The translations under genes and the position numbers were made by a program. Below are positions 1 through 8,216 of a DNA stretch of 64,000 nt, in pieces (within the stretch, counting starts at the first letter, position 1; each line of letters opens with the position of its first letter). The stretch spans positions 3,720,001-3,784,000 of the forward strand of contig NZ_CP096034.1 in the NCBI RefSeq assembly GCF_023115465.1, given 5' to 3'. The stretch is from Gottfriedia acidiceleris. GTDB lineage: Bacteria; Bacillota; Bacilli; Bacillales; Bacillaceae_G. The notes beneath the pieces were generated by a model, which saw only the letters and a program-made list of their open reading frames with translations, was not told where the DNA came from and ran no database searches.

Positions 1-31
1 ATACAAGTGATGCATTGAATTCTTTATACAT
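1..31 (-). CDS. 5' end of an unidentified gene (partial)
   Basis: Only the first ten codons are in the window, running off the left edge on the minus strand (MYKEFNASLV). The start is supported by a clear ribosome binding site, GAGGTGATTAAT-ATG, whose upstream side reaches the stop of the DMT transporter gene. The two genes are about 22 bases apart and probably share a transcript. Too little protein is visible to name a family. Confidence 0.55.
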   Translation of the reverse strand, partial: MYKEFNASLV

Positions 32-53
32 ATTAATCACCTCTTTCCTCAAT

Positions 54-1022
54 TCATAAATTAACAGTTTCCTTATCTTGCTGTACGAACTTTCCCCGCT
101 GTGATAGATAGCTATGTAAGATCATACCGATCATGATAATAATCATGCCAATCCAAGAGATAATTGATGGAGATGCCGATGATAAGAAAATCATTTCACC
201 AATTACTGTGAATAATACTTCCATGGATTGGGTTGCTTCTACTGCTCCTAATTTTTGCATATTTCCCCTTACTAAATCAGTAGCTTGAAAAAATAATACA
301 GTAGCAATTACACCCGATGAGATCGCTACAATTAATGATTGTGATACTTGGTTTTGACTTGGTAGTCCTTCAGTATATAAACCATAGATTGATAGAATAA
401 ACCAAAACGGTAAACTGGCTAAGGTCATTCCTAAAACGCGTTGATATACATCCAGCTTTCCATCACATAACTCCATCATTTTTCGATTGCCAAGTGGGTA
501 TGCAAAGGAGGCAATAATAACTGGTAAAATACCTGTTAAAACTGTTGAAATAGCAATTTTTGTAGCTAACTCAATCTGCATTAATAAAATACCAAATATA
601 ATTAATAAAGACATGCCTAATCCTTTAAAAGGAATTTTCCCACGAACCTTTTGGATTGATGTTTGAATTGAAATGAAGAAAAATGGTGCTAAAAGTGACC
701 CAGATATAATTGTTATCTGCCATGAACTTGCTATTAGCCATCCTGGAGAATAAACTGCTGCTAGGCAAATTGGTGCATAAAATAAACCGAATCCAATTGT
801 TGACCAGATAATCCAACTTTTTAATTTGCCTTTCATTTCTTTCAATAGATTATACAAATTTCTTCTAGAGATTACGATGATCAGTAAAAAAGGTACCATA
901 AAAAAGTATCTTAACGATGCGCTCCAAATCCAACTTCCACCAGATAATTCCATCGAGCGATTTAAAATAAATGTGATGGAAAAGAAAAATGCCGCTAATA
1001 TTCCTAATAATATCGGGCGCAT
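54..1022 (-). CDS. DMT-superfamily multidrug-type efflux transporter
   Basis: This 322-residue protein is almost entirely hydrophobic, with about ten predicted membrane helices and short charged loops, ending in a polar tail rich in Gln, Lys and Asp. Length, the N-terminal sequence beginning MRPILLGILAAFFF, and the two-half layout match the drug/metabolite transporter superfamily, in particular the family annotated as putative multidrug resistance efflux transporter (EmrE-like Pfam clan). It should sit in the cytoplasmic membrane and export small molecules; the substrate cannot be read from sequence. A second gene begins about 22 bases downstream and probably forms an operon with it. Confidence 0.8.
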   Translation of the reverse strand: MRPILLGILAAFFFSITFILNRSMELSGGSWIWSASLRYFFMVPFLLIIVISRRNLYNLLKEMKGKLKSWIIWSTIGFGLFYAPICLAAVYSPGWLIASSWQITIISGSLLAPFFFISIQTSIQKVRGKIPFKGLGMSLLIIFGILLMQIELATKIAISTVLTGILPVIIASFAYPLGNRKMMELCDGKLDVYQRVLGMTLASLPFWFILSIYGLYTEGLPSQNQVSQSLIVAISSGVIATVLFFQATDLVRGNMQKLGAVEATQSMEVLFTVIGEMIFLSSASPSIISWIGMIIIMIGMILHSYLSQRGKFVQQDKETVNL

Positions 1023-1043
1023 AATACCACCTCTATAACAATT

Positions 1044-1497
1044 TCAATTATCTTTTACGATAAAATGATTTTCGGTTGAAACTTCCTTTAATTTTTTCCG
1101 CAAAAATTCAGGGTATAATTCAATTTCTTCAAGATTATCTATACTCACCCATTTAATAATTAATCGATTACCCTCCTTACCTTAAAATGATTCATTCATT
1201 GAATTCTCTGCCTTTATTTTAAAGTAAAAACCAACTTCGTGAATATCATTTCCTTTATAAGAAAAGAAATTTTCTACCGTCCACATCATTTGATCAATTT
1301 CAATTTCTTTTCCTAATTCTTCATTGAACTCCCTTTTTAAACTAAATGTGACTCTTCATTTAATGTTATTCTATCACCCGGTAAGGACCAAATTGTATCA
1401 CTTGCTAGTCTATGAATTAAGACATGCCATTTTAAATCTAAATACCTGCTACCCTTATATTAAATACTTTGTTCTCTGACTTTAATACAACATCCAT
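1044..1497 (-). pseudogene. Decayed NUDIX hydrolase gene
   Basis: Minus-strand translation starts MDVVLKSENKVFNIR and soon meets a stop. Shifting frame recovers further NUDIX-like pieces: WSLPGDR, then FKKGS and a FNEELGKE-like box, then VENFFSYKGNDIHEVGFYFK, and a C-terminal part ending ENHFIVKDN followed by TGA. Together they follow the layout of a NUDIX hydrolase (Gly/Glu box, then an aromatic strand, then a Glu/Leu-rich helix), but at least three frame changes or stops interrupt it. The REXXEE core of the NUDIX box is damaged. The gene looks dead and has no clear function now. Confidence 0.6.
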
Positions 1498-1519
1498 TAT
1501 TAAGACCTGACCTTCCATG

Positions 1520-2446
1520 TTATTTTGCGGCTTTTTCAACTAAATGAACCCCTCCAACCCACCAGTCTATTCCATTTAAATTCATTCGATTTGCTTTTAC
1601 CGTTAGTACGTCTAATCCCCATTTAGTTAATGCAATTTTTGCTTTTGGGTTATGTTGCTTATAACTTGGTAATTCACTGTCACTACTTATTAAAGGGTAA
1701 TCACCTTTCATTAATTCATTTAAAATTGCTGCGAAATATAAATCGCTTAATCCATCATTAGTTCTTTGTCTAACAAGTTTATTAAATAGTTCTGCAAAGG
1801 AGTTAATACCTTCATTGATCATTGATAATGCTAAAAATTCAACTTCATTTAACCCATTCTGCTGAGAAGGAAAATATGTCATATGACTTAATAAAGCCTG
1901 TTTTAGAAACGGAAGCGCATGACATTTTTGAATAAAATCTTCAAGTTCATCTAGATTATTTGAACAATAAGCTTTCCATCCAGCACATGCTTCTTCTATT
2001 TCTTCGTCTGTAACTTCTTGTTTAGTTGGAAGTAATCCAATTAATTGTTCTGAAGATAATTGACCTAATCCGTGAAATGGTACAATTCCTTCATAATCAT
2101 TTATGCTAACCATCGAAATTTTTTGAAATCCAAGTGCCGATAATTCAGATATTAAATAAAGTATTGCCACCTGATCGTATCGATCATGTTCGAACCATAG
2201 GACAACTTCCTCAGAACGAGATAGTTCATTTAATAATTGATATTGGCTTCGGCAATTTTCAACAAAAAAACTCGAAGGAATTTGTAGCTTTTGTTCAAAA
2301 AATTCTGCTCTTCTTTTATATGTTTCTTCTAAAGTCCAATCTCGACTCAGTGGCCCAAAATCGTACATTTCTCGCCATACAACAATATTGTCATTTAAAG
2401 ACTTTATTTTTTCTCCAACTACATCACCATTTACAATATGATTCAT
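1520..2446 (-). CDS. DUF1835/DUF3658 domain protein
   Basis: The reading frame extends upstream to 2545, but the family normally begins with the sequence HIVNGDxxGEKIK, so the Met at 2446 (MNHIVNGDVVG) is preferred; a GGAGAAAG stretch lies upstream. The N-terminal half matches DUF1835 (conserved VNGD, WFEHDRYDQ) and the C-terminal part, ending IDWWVGGVHLV, matches DUF3658. Such proteins are common as single genes in Bacillus; their biochemical role is unknown. No membrane segment or signal peptide is seen. It stands alone, downstream of the YuzL-like gene on the same strand. Confidence 0.75.
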   Translation of the reverse strand: MNHIVNGDVVGEKIKSLNDNIVVWREMYDFGPLSRDWTLEETYKRRAEFFEQKLQIPSSFFVENCRSQYQLLNELSRSEEVVLWFEHDRYDQVAILYLISELSALGFQKISMVSINDYEGIVPFHGLGQLSSEQLIGLLPTKQEVTDEEIEEACAGWKAYCSNNLDELEDFIQKCHALPFLKQALLSHMTYFPSQQNGLNEVEFLALSMINEGINSFAELFNKLVRQRTNDGLSDLYFAAILNELMKGDYPLISSDSELPSYKQHNPKAKIALTKWGLDVLTVKANRMNLNGIDWWVGGVHLVEKAAK

Positions 2447-2591
2447 CTTTCCATCTACTTTCTCCATTTGCTTAATTAAAAAGAAAATACAGTTCTTAAT
2501 TCTACTTATGATCGTAGATTCCTTTTTTATCAAAATAAAAACCACCTATATAAATAGGTGGCGAGACATTTTTTATAAAATAGGGTTCTAG

Positions 2592-2720
2592 TTAATCTCT
2601 TTTTTGTTTTTTTCTACTAGAAGACTTCTCAACACCAGTTTCAGATGTTGTAGTCCCTTGACCTTGTACATTTGGTGATCCTAAACCAACTCTAGATGGA
2701 TCTTTTTTAGTTTTTCCCAT
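2592..2720 (-). CDS. yuzL: YuzL-like small basic protein
   Basis: A 42-residue protein, [16 protein letters not shown] with a Gly/Gln/Thr-rich middle and a Lys/Arg-rich end. The opening [18 protein letters not shown] matches the YuzL family of small Bacillaceae proteins (PF14115 as I recall it). The start has a good GGAGGTGTTTAAA ribosome binding site. It is probably unstructured. Function is unknown; the family is restricted to spore formers and close relatives. Confidence 0.7.
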   Translation of the reverse strand: MGKTKKDPSRVGLGSPNVQGQGTTTSETGVEKSSSRKKQKRD

Positions 2721-2823
2721 TTTAAACACCTCCATCTTTACTTTTTCTAAACCTAAACTTCTTTATTCAAAGAATATTTTTCCTGTAAATTGCAAATCTT
2801 ATATTTCTGAGGAGGTGTTTTTT

Positions 2824-3066
2824 ATGGCTAGAATCGGAGTAGAACAATCTTTAACAAATGTTCAAGAAGCATTACGTTCAGCGGGACACGATGTTGTTGA
2901 ATTAAAACAAGAATCAGATGCAAATGGTTGCGATTGCTGCGTAGTAACAGGACTTGATTCAAATGTAATGGGAATGCAAAATGTAGCTACACAAGGATCA
3001 GTAATCGAGGCAAGTGGCTTAACAGCTGATGAAGTTTGTCAACAAGTTGAAAGTAGATTACAATAA
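2824..3066 (+). CDS. ykuS: YkuS family protein (UPF0180)
   Basis: An 80-residue protein starting [21 protein letters not shown]. The GAGGAGGTG ribosome binding site selects the Met at 2824 rather than the Met at 2815. It matches the UPF0180/YkuS family: an N-terminal ARIxVExxLTNV motif, a central [15 protein letters not shown] with three cysteines, and a C-terminal AxEVCQQVE helix. It is a small cytosolic protein of unknown function found across Bacillus. It faces the YuzL-like gene divergently. Confidence 0.85.
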   Translation: MARIGVEQSLTNVQEALRSAGHDVVELKQESDANGCDCCVVTGLDSNVMGMQNVATQGSVIEASGLTADEVCQQVESRLQ

Positions 3067-3106
3067 CAAATTACAAACTAAAGTTATATTAAACATTCTA
3101 CAGAAA

Positions 3107-3218
3107 ACTCGCCGATTGGCGAACTTTAAAGCGAAGACAGAGACTCAGTTGCATTTCTCCAATTCCTAAATATGCGACTATTTCAAATCCCCTTCGCCGC
3201 TAGAATATTTATACTTAC
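3107..3218 (+). repeat. Structured intergenic repeat, copy A
   Basis: The stretch folds by eye: a CTCGCC-GATT-GGCGA hairpin at 3108-3122, then GCGAAG (3131-3136) paired with CTTCGC (3192-3197), enclosing AGTTGCAT (3147-3154) paired with ATGCGACT (3172-3179, one G-U pair). It ends TTTATACTTAC. A related stretch lies at 10736-10820 with the same first hairpin, the same AAGCGAAG and the same TTTATACTTAC end. It is non-coding and lies between YkuS and the chromate-transporter fragment. It could be a small structured RNA or a miniature element. Confidence 0.4.
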
Positions 3219-3225
3219 TAATGTG

Positions 3226-3271
3226 AAAAAAAAGGTAAGCAAAATTCAATAAAATTTGCTTACCCTTTTTT
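3226..3271. terminator. Intrinsic terminator
   Basis: GGTAAGCAAAATT pairs with AATTTGCTTACC around a short loop, flanked by runs of A on the left and T on the right, so it can work in both directions between the converging genes on either side. Confidence 0.75.
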
Positions 3272-3620
3272 CAAATTTTAAATTTAATCCACCGTATAGC
3301 AAAGCTCCCATTACAATAAAAACCGGATGTAGCTTTACTTTCTCCATTAATATGTAACTAATTACTCCTAAAAACAAAAACTGTCTAATACCAATTTGAG
3401 AATATGAATCATGAAATGAATTATAAGCCATAACGCCAAGTAAAACTGCGATTGTTGGATTGACGTATAGTGTCATTCGTTTAACTTGAATCGAATGACG
3501 ATATTTATACAAAATTCTCATTAGAGTCAACATGAGAATTAGGGACGGTGCAACTGTAGCGAATACAGCCAAAATTGAACCTAGTATACCACCTTCATGG
3601 AATCCGATATACCCTGCCAT
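3246..3620 (-). pseudogene. Truncated chromate transporter (ChrA) fragment
   Basis: The 124-residue frame begins MAGYIGFHEGGILGSILAVFATVAP, which is the second part of a chromate transporter domain (normally about 180 residues per half). Family members have a GP-x-A motif region and two helices before this point. Upstream DNA continues the match for only a few residues (KIAT before the Met) and then hits a stop, so the N-terminal third is missing. About three hydrophobic segments remain. A functional chromate pump is unlikely; this is best read as a deletion remnant. Confidence 0.65.
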
Positions 3621-3757
3621 TTTCGTAGCAATTTTTTAAAATTTATTTTAAACTTTATAAAATTAAATAATTGCTTAAAAAAAGCACATTCTTTATCTAG
3701 TCTTAAATGTTATTATATTCAATTTCCATTGTGTTTAACCAAGTTAAAGGAGTGCAC

Positions 3758-3799
3758 AATTTTAAAAACCTTACCGCAATTCGATAAGGTTTTTAAATT
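3758..3799. terminator. Hairpin resembling a terminator
   Basis: TAAAAACCTTA pairs with TAAGGTTTTTA around CCGCAATTCGA, and the A/T runs are symmetrical. It lies in the 286-base gap between the chromate-transporter fragment and the DUF1540 gene, with no gene visible just upstream on either strand, so it may end a short transcript or a lost gene. Confidence 0.5.
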
Positions 3800-3906
3800 G
3801 CCTTTTAAATTTCCTCACTTGAATTAAATCTACATAAAAAAAGAGATAAGGAATGTATCAATCCTCTAATTAATGTAAAAGATAAAATTAAGGGAGGTGT
3901 TTTTTA

Positions 3907-4062
3907 ATGGCAAAAGATGTACTTTGTGAAGTTGATAACTGTAAATATTGGGCTTCTGGAAACAAATGTAGTGCGGATTCCATTTATGTTGTGAGCCATA
4001 AAGGGAAACAAGCTAAAAACAATGCTGAAACTGATTGTAAAACATTTGAAGCTGGAATGTAA
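3907..4062 (+). CDS. DUF1540 small cysteine protein
   Basis: A 51-residue protein, MAKDVLCEVDNCKYW..., with four cysteines in the DUF1540 pattern CxVxNCxYW...NxCxAxxIxV...DCxTF. The GGGAGGTG ribosome binding site sits just ahead of the ATG. The cysteines probably bind a metal ion. Members are common in Bacillus and Clostridia, often produced in sporulation, but their role is not known. The gene is monocistronic, followed at once by a terminator. Confidence 0.8.
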   Translation: MAKDVLCEVDNCKYWASGNKCSADSIYVVSHKGKQAKNNAETDCKTFEAGM

Positions 4063-4070
4063 TATCTTAA

Positions 4071-4098
4071 GGGTAACCTAATTGGTTGCCCTTATTTA
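4071..4098 (+). terminator. Terminator of the DUF1540 gene
   Basis: GGGTAACC pairs with GGTTGCCC (one G-U pair) around TAATT, followed by a T-rich run. Confidence 0.7.
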
Positions 4099-4206
4099 TT
4101 TATAGTATTGATAATAACTATCATTTTCATTCAAATTTATTCCAATTATTTTATATTATTTACATCTCAATCTTGGATCTGTTTCAATTAAATCATAATT
4201 TATTGG

Positions 4207-4533
4207 CTACATTTCAAAAAAATTATCCCTTTCAACTTTACACACTCTTAAAGCGAAGGATTCATACCAGTCTTTTTTCCCACGTTCTTGAGCAACTTTA
4301 TGAGCTGCGTGTTCTTTCCATGTCTTAATAGCATCCAATGACTCCCAATACGAAACCGTTATCCCCATTTCATGATCACGAGCGCTTTCAACTCCTAGGA
4401 ATCCTTGTTGAGTCGATGCAAGTTCAACCATTTTTTCAGACATCTTACTATACCCATTATCTCCATCCGTTCTTTTAGAACAAAATATTACAGCAAAATA
4501 TGGAGGATTTGGCGTTTTAGCAAATGAACTCAT
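4207..4533 (-). CDS. Antibiotic biosynthesis monooxygenase (ABM) family protein
   Basis: A 108-residue protein with the ABM ferredoxin-like fold layout: strand YFAVIFCSKRT, helix YSKMSEKMVELASTQQGFLGVESAR, strand ITVSYWESLDAIKTWKEHAAHKVAQERG, and a final strand. The W-ESLDAIKTWKEHAAHxxAQ box is the family signature. Such proteins are small cytosolic oxygenases or heme/quinone-handling enzymes; the substrate cannot be inferred. The GAAGGAGGGAT ribosome binding site supports the start. Repeat element copy 1 lies upstream, between it and the small gene at 4809. Confidence 0.8.
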   Translation of the reverse strand: MSSFAKTPNPPYFAVIFCSKRTDGDNGYSKMSEKMVELASTQQGFLGVESARDHEMGITVSYWESLDAIKTWKEHAAHKVAQERGKKDWYESFALRVCKVERDNFFEM

Positions 4534-4615
4534 TTTTATCCCTCCTTCTTCTATTAATCATATTTGATGAAAGAATTAAATAACATAGACAAATTCAAAA
4601 AATACAAATAAAAGG

Positions 4616-4804
4616 GCGATACTCAAAGTATCGCTTTCAGATTGTTGAAATATAAAATGGTCAATAGGGAAAACGGACATTAATATTGTAGACTTTTTTG
4701 ATGAATAAGTTGATTGGAACGAAAGGGATGCTCGACTCCTATTGGATTAGCGGGAAGGCTGAGACTTTTAACAGCACGAAAGCGATACTCAATGTATCGC
4801 TTTC
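4616..4804 (+). mobile_element. Terminator-flanked repeat element, copy 1 (internally deleted)
   Basis: Left flank 4616-4638 and right flank 4782-4804 are the same terminator hairpin (GCGATACTC...GTATCGCTTTC), differing at one loop base. Between them is a shortened element of about 140 bases starting CAGATTGTTGAAATA and ending TTAACAGCACG. It shares TGGTCAATAGGGAAAACGGAC and GATGCTCGACTCCTA blocks with copies 2-4 but lacks most of the interior. The terminator belongs to the small gene ending at 4809. The flanks are read as a target-site duplication. Confidence 0.75.
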
Positions 4805-4808
4805 AATA

Positions 4809-4943
4809 TTACTCAAAAATATAAGGATTACCGCTTAAGTTGCTTCTCATTTCTTCTGTTACTTGAATATCCTCTTGTTGAGAGTTTTGTTCTAATGCTT
4901 CATTCATTCCACTACCATCATAATGTGCTGGTTTATTTTCCAT
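4809..4943 (-). CDS. Small acidic protein, unknown
   Basis: A 44-residue frame, MENKPAHYDGSGMNEALEQNS... ending GNPYIFE, rich in Glu, Gln and Asn, with no membrane segment. The start has a GGTGATTTTA ribosome binding site. The right-hand copy of the terminator hairpin of repeat copy 1 begins five bases after its stop, which fits a genuine short transcription unit. I do not recognise the family. Confidence 0.5.
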   Translation of the reverse strand: MENKPAHYDGSGMNEALEQNSQQEDIQVTEEMRSNLSGNPYIFE

Positions 4944-5023
4944 TAAAATCACCTTCTAATTAATATTAGTTTTATGCCGTAAAACTTCATTATTAGAATA
5001 TCCAATTCTGAAAAATAAATTAT

Positions 5024-5054
5024 AAAAACGATGCAATAAAAACGCATCGTTTTA
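5024..5054 (-). terminator. Terminator of the MFS gene
   Basis: AAAACGATGC pairs with GCATCGTTTT around AATAAAAAC; it follows the MFS stop on the minus strand and has an A-rich left flank (T-run on the transcript). Confidence 0.75.
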
Positions 5055-5059
5055 TATTT

Positions 5060-6223
5060 TTAGATTAATTTAGTCTCATTCACTTTATTTGTTAAAACAA
5101 AAGAATAAATCGCAGAAAGTAAAGCAAAAATAACAATAATTCCTCCTACTAAAGCATTCATTGTTACTGCATATTGAGTAACTATGATCCCACCTAAGCT
5201 TGAACCTAAAGCAATTCCTGTATGTGAAAAAGAGTTATTTAATCCAACTTGAATATCAGCCGAATCTTTTGCCACCCTCGCTAGACTATCTTGAACTGCT
5301 GGACTAATTGACCAAGATACAGTTCCCCAAAGAACCACTATAATAAATAAACTAATAATTGAACTAGGAGCGAATGTTAGAGTTAAAATAGAAATAGCTA
5401 ATAAACCTAAATTGAATACTAATGTTTTACTTCCACCAAATTTATCAGTAGACCAACCACCTAACCATCCACCTAAAATCCCTGCCATACCAAATACTAA
5501 TAAAACAATACTGATCATATTAGTGGATAATCCCATCGTTTTCATTAAGTATGGTGTAAAGTAAGTATAAATTGTAAAATGTCCTGTTAATTGTAAAAAA
5601 GATATTAGTTGAATCGATAAAATACGTTTATTTTTAAGTGTTGCTACTTGCTTAATCAATGGAATTGTAGGCTGACCTTTAACTTTCGGTAAGAATTTAT
5701 AAATCCCCAGCATAGCCAATAAGCTTAATAAACCGACTAAAACAAATGTCATTCTCCAACCGAAGTTTTCACCGATCACTGTACCCAATGGGACACCAAA
5801 AACTAGTGATGAGCTGATCCCCATAAAAATAACTCCAATTGCTCTACCTCTAATTTCAGGCAAAACGATGTTTGTTGCAGTCGTTATAGAAACAACAATT
5901 ACAACCGAGCAACTTGCTGCAAGTATAATACGTGCGATTAATAATACAGCGAAATTCGGGCTAATAATGGAAAGAATATTTCCAAAGAAAAATACAGCTA
6001 ATGCGATCAATAGTAATTTTTTACGTTCTATTTTTGAAGTGATCGCTATAAAAATAGGAGCCCCAAAAGCAAATACTACTGAAAAAATTGAAACTAGTTG
6101 ACCAACCGCACCAACTGAAACATGTAAATCCCCTGCAATCATTGACAGTAAACCAGTAATAATAAACTCAACGGTTCCTGCGACAAATGTTGCAATAGCT
6201 AAAATATATATACTTTTATGCAT
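5060..6223 (-). CDS. MFS transporter, DHA1-like efflux
   Basis: A 387-residue protein with about twelve membrane helices. Between helices 2 and 3 is a SKIERKKLLLIAL stretch equivalent to the MFS loop motif, and helix 5 has the GVPLGTVIGENFGWRMTF antiporter-type motif (motif C) typical of drug:H+ antiporter 1 proteins such as AraJ, PbuE and YfhI. It should export a small molecule in exchange for protons. PbuE-like purine efflux is possible, but the substrate cannot be assigned from sequence. The gene is single, with its own terminator. Confidence 0.8.
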   Translation of the reverse strand: MHKSIYILAIATFVAGTVEFIITGLLSMIAGDLHVSVGAVGQLVSIFSVVFAFGAPIFIAITSKIERKKLLLIALAVFFFGNILSIISPNFAVLLIARIILAASCSVVIVVSITTATNIVLPEIRGRAIGVIFMGISSSLVFGVPLGTVIGENFGWRMTFVLVGLLSLLAMLGIYKFLPKVKGQPTIPLIKQVATLKNKRILSIQLISFLQLTGHFTIYTYFTPYLMKTMGLSTNMISIVLLVFGMAGILGGWLGGWSTDKFGGSKTLVFNLGLLAISILTLTFAPSSIISLFIIVVLWGTVSWSISPAVQDSLARVAKDSADIQVGLNNSFSHTGIALGSSLGGIIVTQYAVTMNALVGGIIVIFALLSAIYSFVLTNKVNETKLI

Positions 6224-6320
6224 TGCTTAACTCCTCAAGTATGATGCTATTTTCATTCATAATAATTTTTTGTCACATTAGTTTATTATATAGATATAAC
6301 TAAAAATGTCTATGCAAAAA

Positions 6321-7038
6321 AAAACGAACCTACTTTAGGTTCGTTTTCAGAGTGTTGAAATATAAAGACGTCAATAGGGAAAACGGACTTTAAATGAACA
6401 TTTAATAATGATAAAATTAGCATTTTTTGAATGATTTTTTAATGTTTTTAAATGTTAATATGTTTGAGCAATTTCATTATTTCAATAACAATAGAAATGA
6501 TTTTTTTAGACGTTAAAAATATTATAAGCTTTTTTTAGAAAACAAATTCGATTGTTTAGTTTAATAAATGTTCAATATTAATTGATCTACAATCTGATTA
6601 AACTTATATTACTCTAAGGAAAGGCTATTTGATTAGGGTTTATCGCAGACATTTTTAGATGAATAAGTTGATTGGAATGGAGGGATGCTCGACTCCTATG
6701 GGATAAGCGGGAAGGCTGAGACCCCACAGGCTTGCCGAGGCCACTGAAAAAGTAAATTTTGATCAAATTTTGCTTTTTACGAAAAATCAATTCCCATAAA
6801 AACCTCGATTTTTATAGATAAAGTGGGGATGGAAATTTTAGGGAATTGAACTTTTTCAAAAATCATAGAGTTATTCAGCGGCCTAGGCTTGCCGAGGAGG
6901 CTCAGGTCTCGCCCCATGGAAAGCGAGCATCCTGTAATGGAAATCAACATCACTCTACTCCTTTCACGAAAATTTGATAATTAATTGACAATGTATTTTT
7001 TCAACAGCATGAAAACGAACCTACTTTAGGTTCGTTTT
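6321..7038 (+). mobile_element. Terminator-flanked repeat element, copy 2
   Basis: Flanks 6321-6347 and 7012-7038 are an identical 27-base terminator hairpin (AAAACGAACC...GGTTCGTTTT). The enclosed element runs from CAGAGTGTTGAAATA to TTTTTCAACAGCATG; the ends form an imperfect terminal inverted repeat around TGTTGAAA. The interior is AT-rich on the left and, from about 6665, carries the GGATGCTCG...CGAGCATCC stem found in copies 3 and 4. A second small element (6741-6884) is inserted inside that stem. No open frame is conserved. The right flank is the terminator of the ArsR gene that ends at 7043. Confidence 0.85.
6728..6897 (+). mobile_element. Nested miniature element inside copy 2
   Basis: A 144-base insert (6741-6884) interrupts copy 2 relative to copies 3 and 4. 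It is bordered by 13-base direct repeats AGGCTTGCCGAGG at 6728-6740 and 6885-6897. Its ends, CCACTGAAAAAGT and ...TTCAGCGGCCT, are short inverted repeats, and GAAAAAGT near the left end faces ACTTTTTC near the right. It has no coding capacity. The ends resemble those of IS1182-type elements as I remember them, so it may be a miniature derivative. Confidence 0.65.
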
Positions 7039-7042
7039 GACA

Positions 7043-7414
7043 TTACTCTTCTTTACTGTCTTTATTTGAATTAACTAGTTTTATACTTTGCTCTTCTTTA
7101 TTTTCAACTAGATGTTGTAAGATGGATAATTTATTTGCCCAAAATTGCTCGTAATATGATAACCATTGTTTAATCTCTAAAAATGCTTCTGGCTGTAGTC
7201 TGTATCTTCTTTCTCTGCCAACTTTCCTTCCACTAATTAATTCAGCTTCTGAAAGGATATGGAGATGTTTTGCAATTGCTGTTCTGCTCATTGGAAAATT
7301 ACTTGATATCTCTGAAATGGGCAATTCATTATTAGCTAATAATTTAAGTACTTCTCTTCTAGTAGGATCGGCGATCGCTTGAAATACGTCATATTTTTGT
7401 GCAGAACTGGACAC
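7043..7414 (-). CDS. ArsR-family transcriptional regulator
   Basis: A 123-residue winged-helix protein: YDVFQAIADPTRREVLKLLANNELPISEI, then FPMSRTAIAKHLHILSEAELI as recognition helix and GRERRYRLQPEAF as wing. The IADPTRR and KHLxxL motifs are classic for ArsR regulators of the type paired with SRPBCC/AHSA1 proteins. No metal-binding cysteines are present. It starts with GTG, sharing one base with the TAG stop of the upstream SRPBCC gene, so the two are translationally coupled. It probably represses this two-gene operon. Confidence 0.85.
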   Translation of the reverse strand: MSSSAQKYDVFQAIADPTRREVLKLLANNELPISEISSNFPMSRTAIAKHLHILSEAELISGRKVGRERRYRLQPEAFLEIKQWLSYYEQFWANKLSILQHLVENKEEQSIKLVNSNKDSKEE

Positions 7415-7839
7415 TAGTATTCAACAACCTTTTTAAGCTTCTGAACAATACCAGCCCAACCACCATTCATATTGTCGCGTACTATACCACTTTTTTGGTT
7501 TGGTTTTGGAAGAATTTCTTCAGCAGTTTTCCATCCACTATGGATTAACGTAAATTCAGTTTGATCCCCTAAATCTTTTAAATGAAATGATACTACCCAT
7601 CCATCAACATCCCAAGTAAATGATACTCGATTTGGTTCATCAATCTCCAAAACTTTACAAGGTGATGGACCGAATGGACCTTGCAAATGAAACTCGTGAC
7701 CTACGACTGGTTTAAAGTCATTTGGCATGAACCATGCAGATATACCTTCTGATGTTGATACGACCTCCCAGACTTTTTGAATTGGTGCATTATATATTAG
7801 AGTTTGTTTAATATCTTCAACTTGGTTTTGTACGCCCAT
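7414..7839 (-). CDS. SRPBCC (AHSA1) domain protein
   Basis: A 141-residue START-like ligand-binding protein. It shows [29 protein letters not shown], a [24 protein letters not shown] central strand pair, [10 protein letters not shown], and a final helix [17 protein letters not shown], the standard AHSA1 layout. Proteins of this group bind hydrophobic small molecules or act as chaperone cofactors. It is the first gene of a tight operon with an ArsR regulator, a pairing repeated in many Bacillus genomes. Confidence 0.85.
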   Translation of the reverse strand: MGVQNQVEDIKQTLIYNAPIQKVWEVVSTSEGISAWFMPNDFKPVVGHEFHLQGPFGPSPCKVLEIDEPNRVSFTWDVDGWVVSFHLKDLGDQTEFTLIHSGWKTAEEILPKPNQKSGIVRDNMNGGWAGIVQKLKKVVEY

Positions 7840-8023
7840 TCCAATCCTTCTTTCTAGTTAATATAAAACCTTTTGGTTATTTGAAATTATATACAACCAT
7901 TTGGTTTCATGTCAATCAAATTTTACGTACTTATCTTTTCCGTAAGTTTTTAAATTATTAGAAGTCGAAAAACTGCCTTACACTATGAATTTCCCTTAAA
8001 CAACAAGAATATTTTGTGAAAAG

Positions 8024-8176
8024 AATAGTATTTCTCTTTATGAACTATTAGAGTTATATGCAGTTGCCCGTGGTGAGCTTGTAACAAATAAAGATAAAGC
8101 AGATACGGTGTTTTCATTCAATGAAGAAGTTACACTGTACCGTTATGATTTAATAGTAAGTGAGTTTATGAGCTGA
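8024..8176 (+). pseudogene. C-terminal remnant of an unidentified gene
   Basis: A 50-codon plus-strand frame without an initiator reads SISLYELLELYAVARGEL then VTNKDKADTVFSFNEEV and ends IVSEFMS, followed by TGA. The amino-acid mix looks like a real protein end rather than random frame, but there is no ribosome binding site or start codon and the upstream frame is interrupted. I do not recognise the family. It is listed as a possible gene remnant in an otherwise empty 377-base gap. Confidence 0.3.
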
Positions 8177-8182
8177 GTTTTA

Positions 8183-8212
8183 CCCCCTAGACAATTTAAT
8201 AACGTCTGGGGG
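8183..8212. terminator. Terminator between the remnant and the GNAT gene
   Basis: CCCCCTAGAC pairs with GTCTGGGGG (one bulged T); it follows the minus-strand GNAT stop by four bases. Confidence 0.65.
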
Positions 8213-8216
8213 ATAT

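Noticed and set aside
3107-3218. Treating the intergenic repeat as a small gene
   Set aside because: All three frames contain stops; the pattern is of stems and loops.
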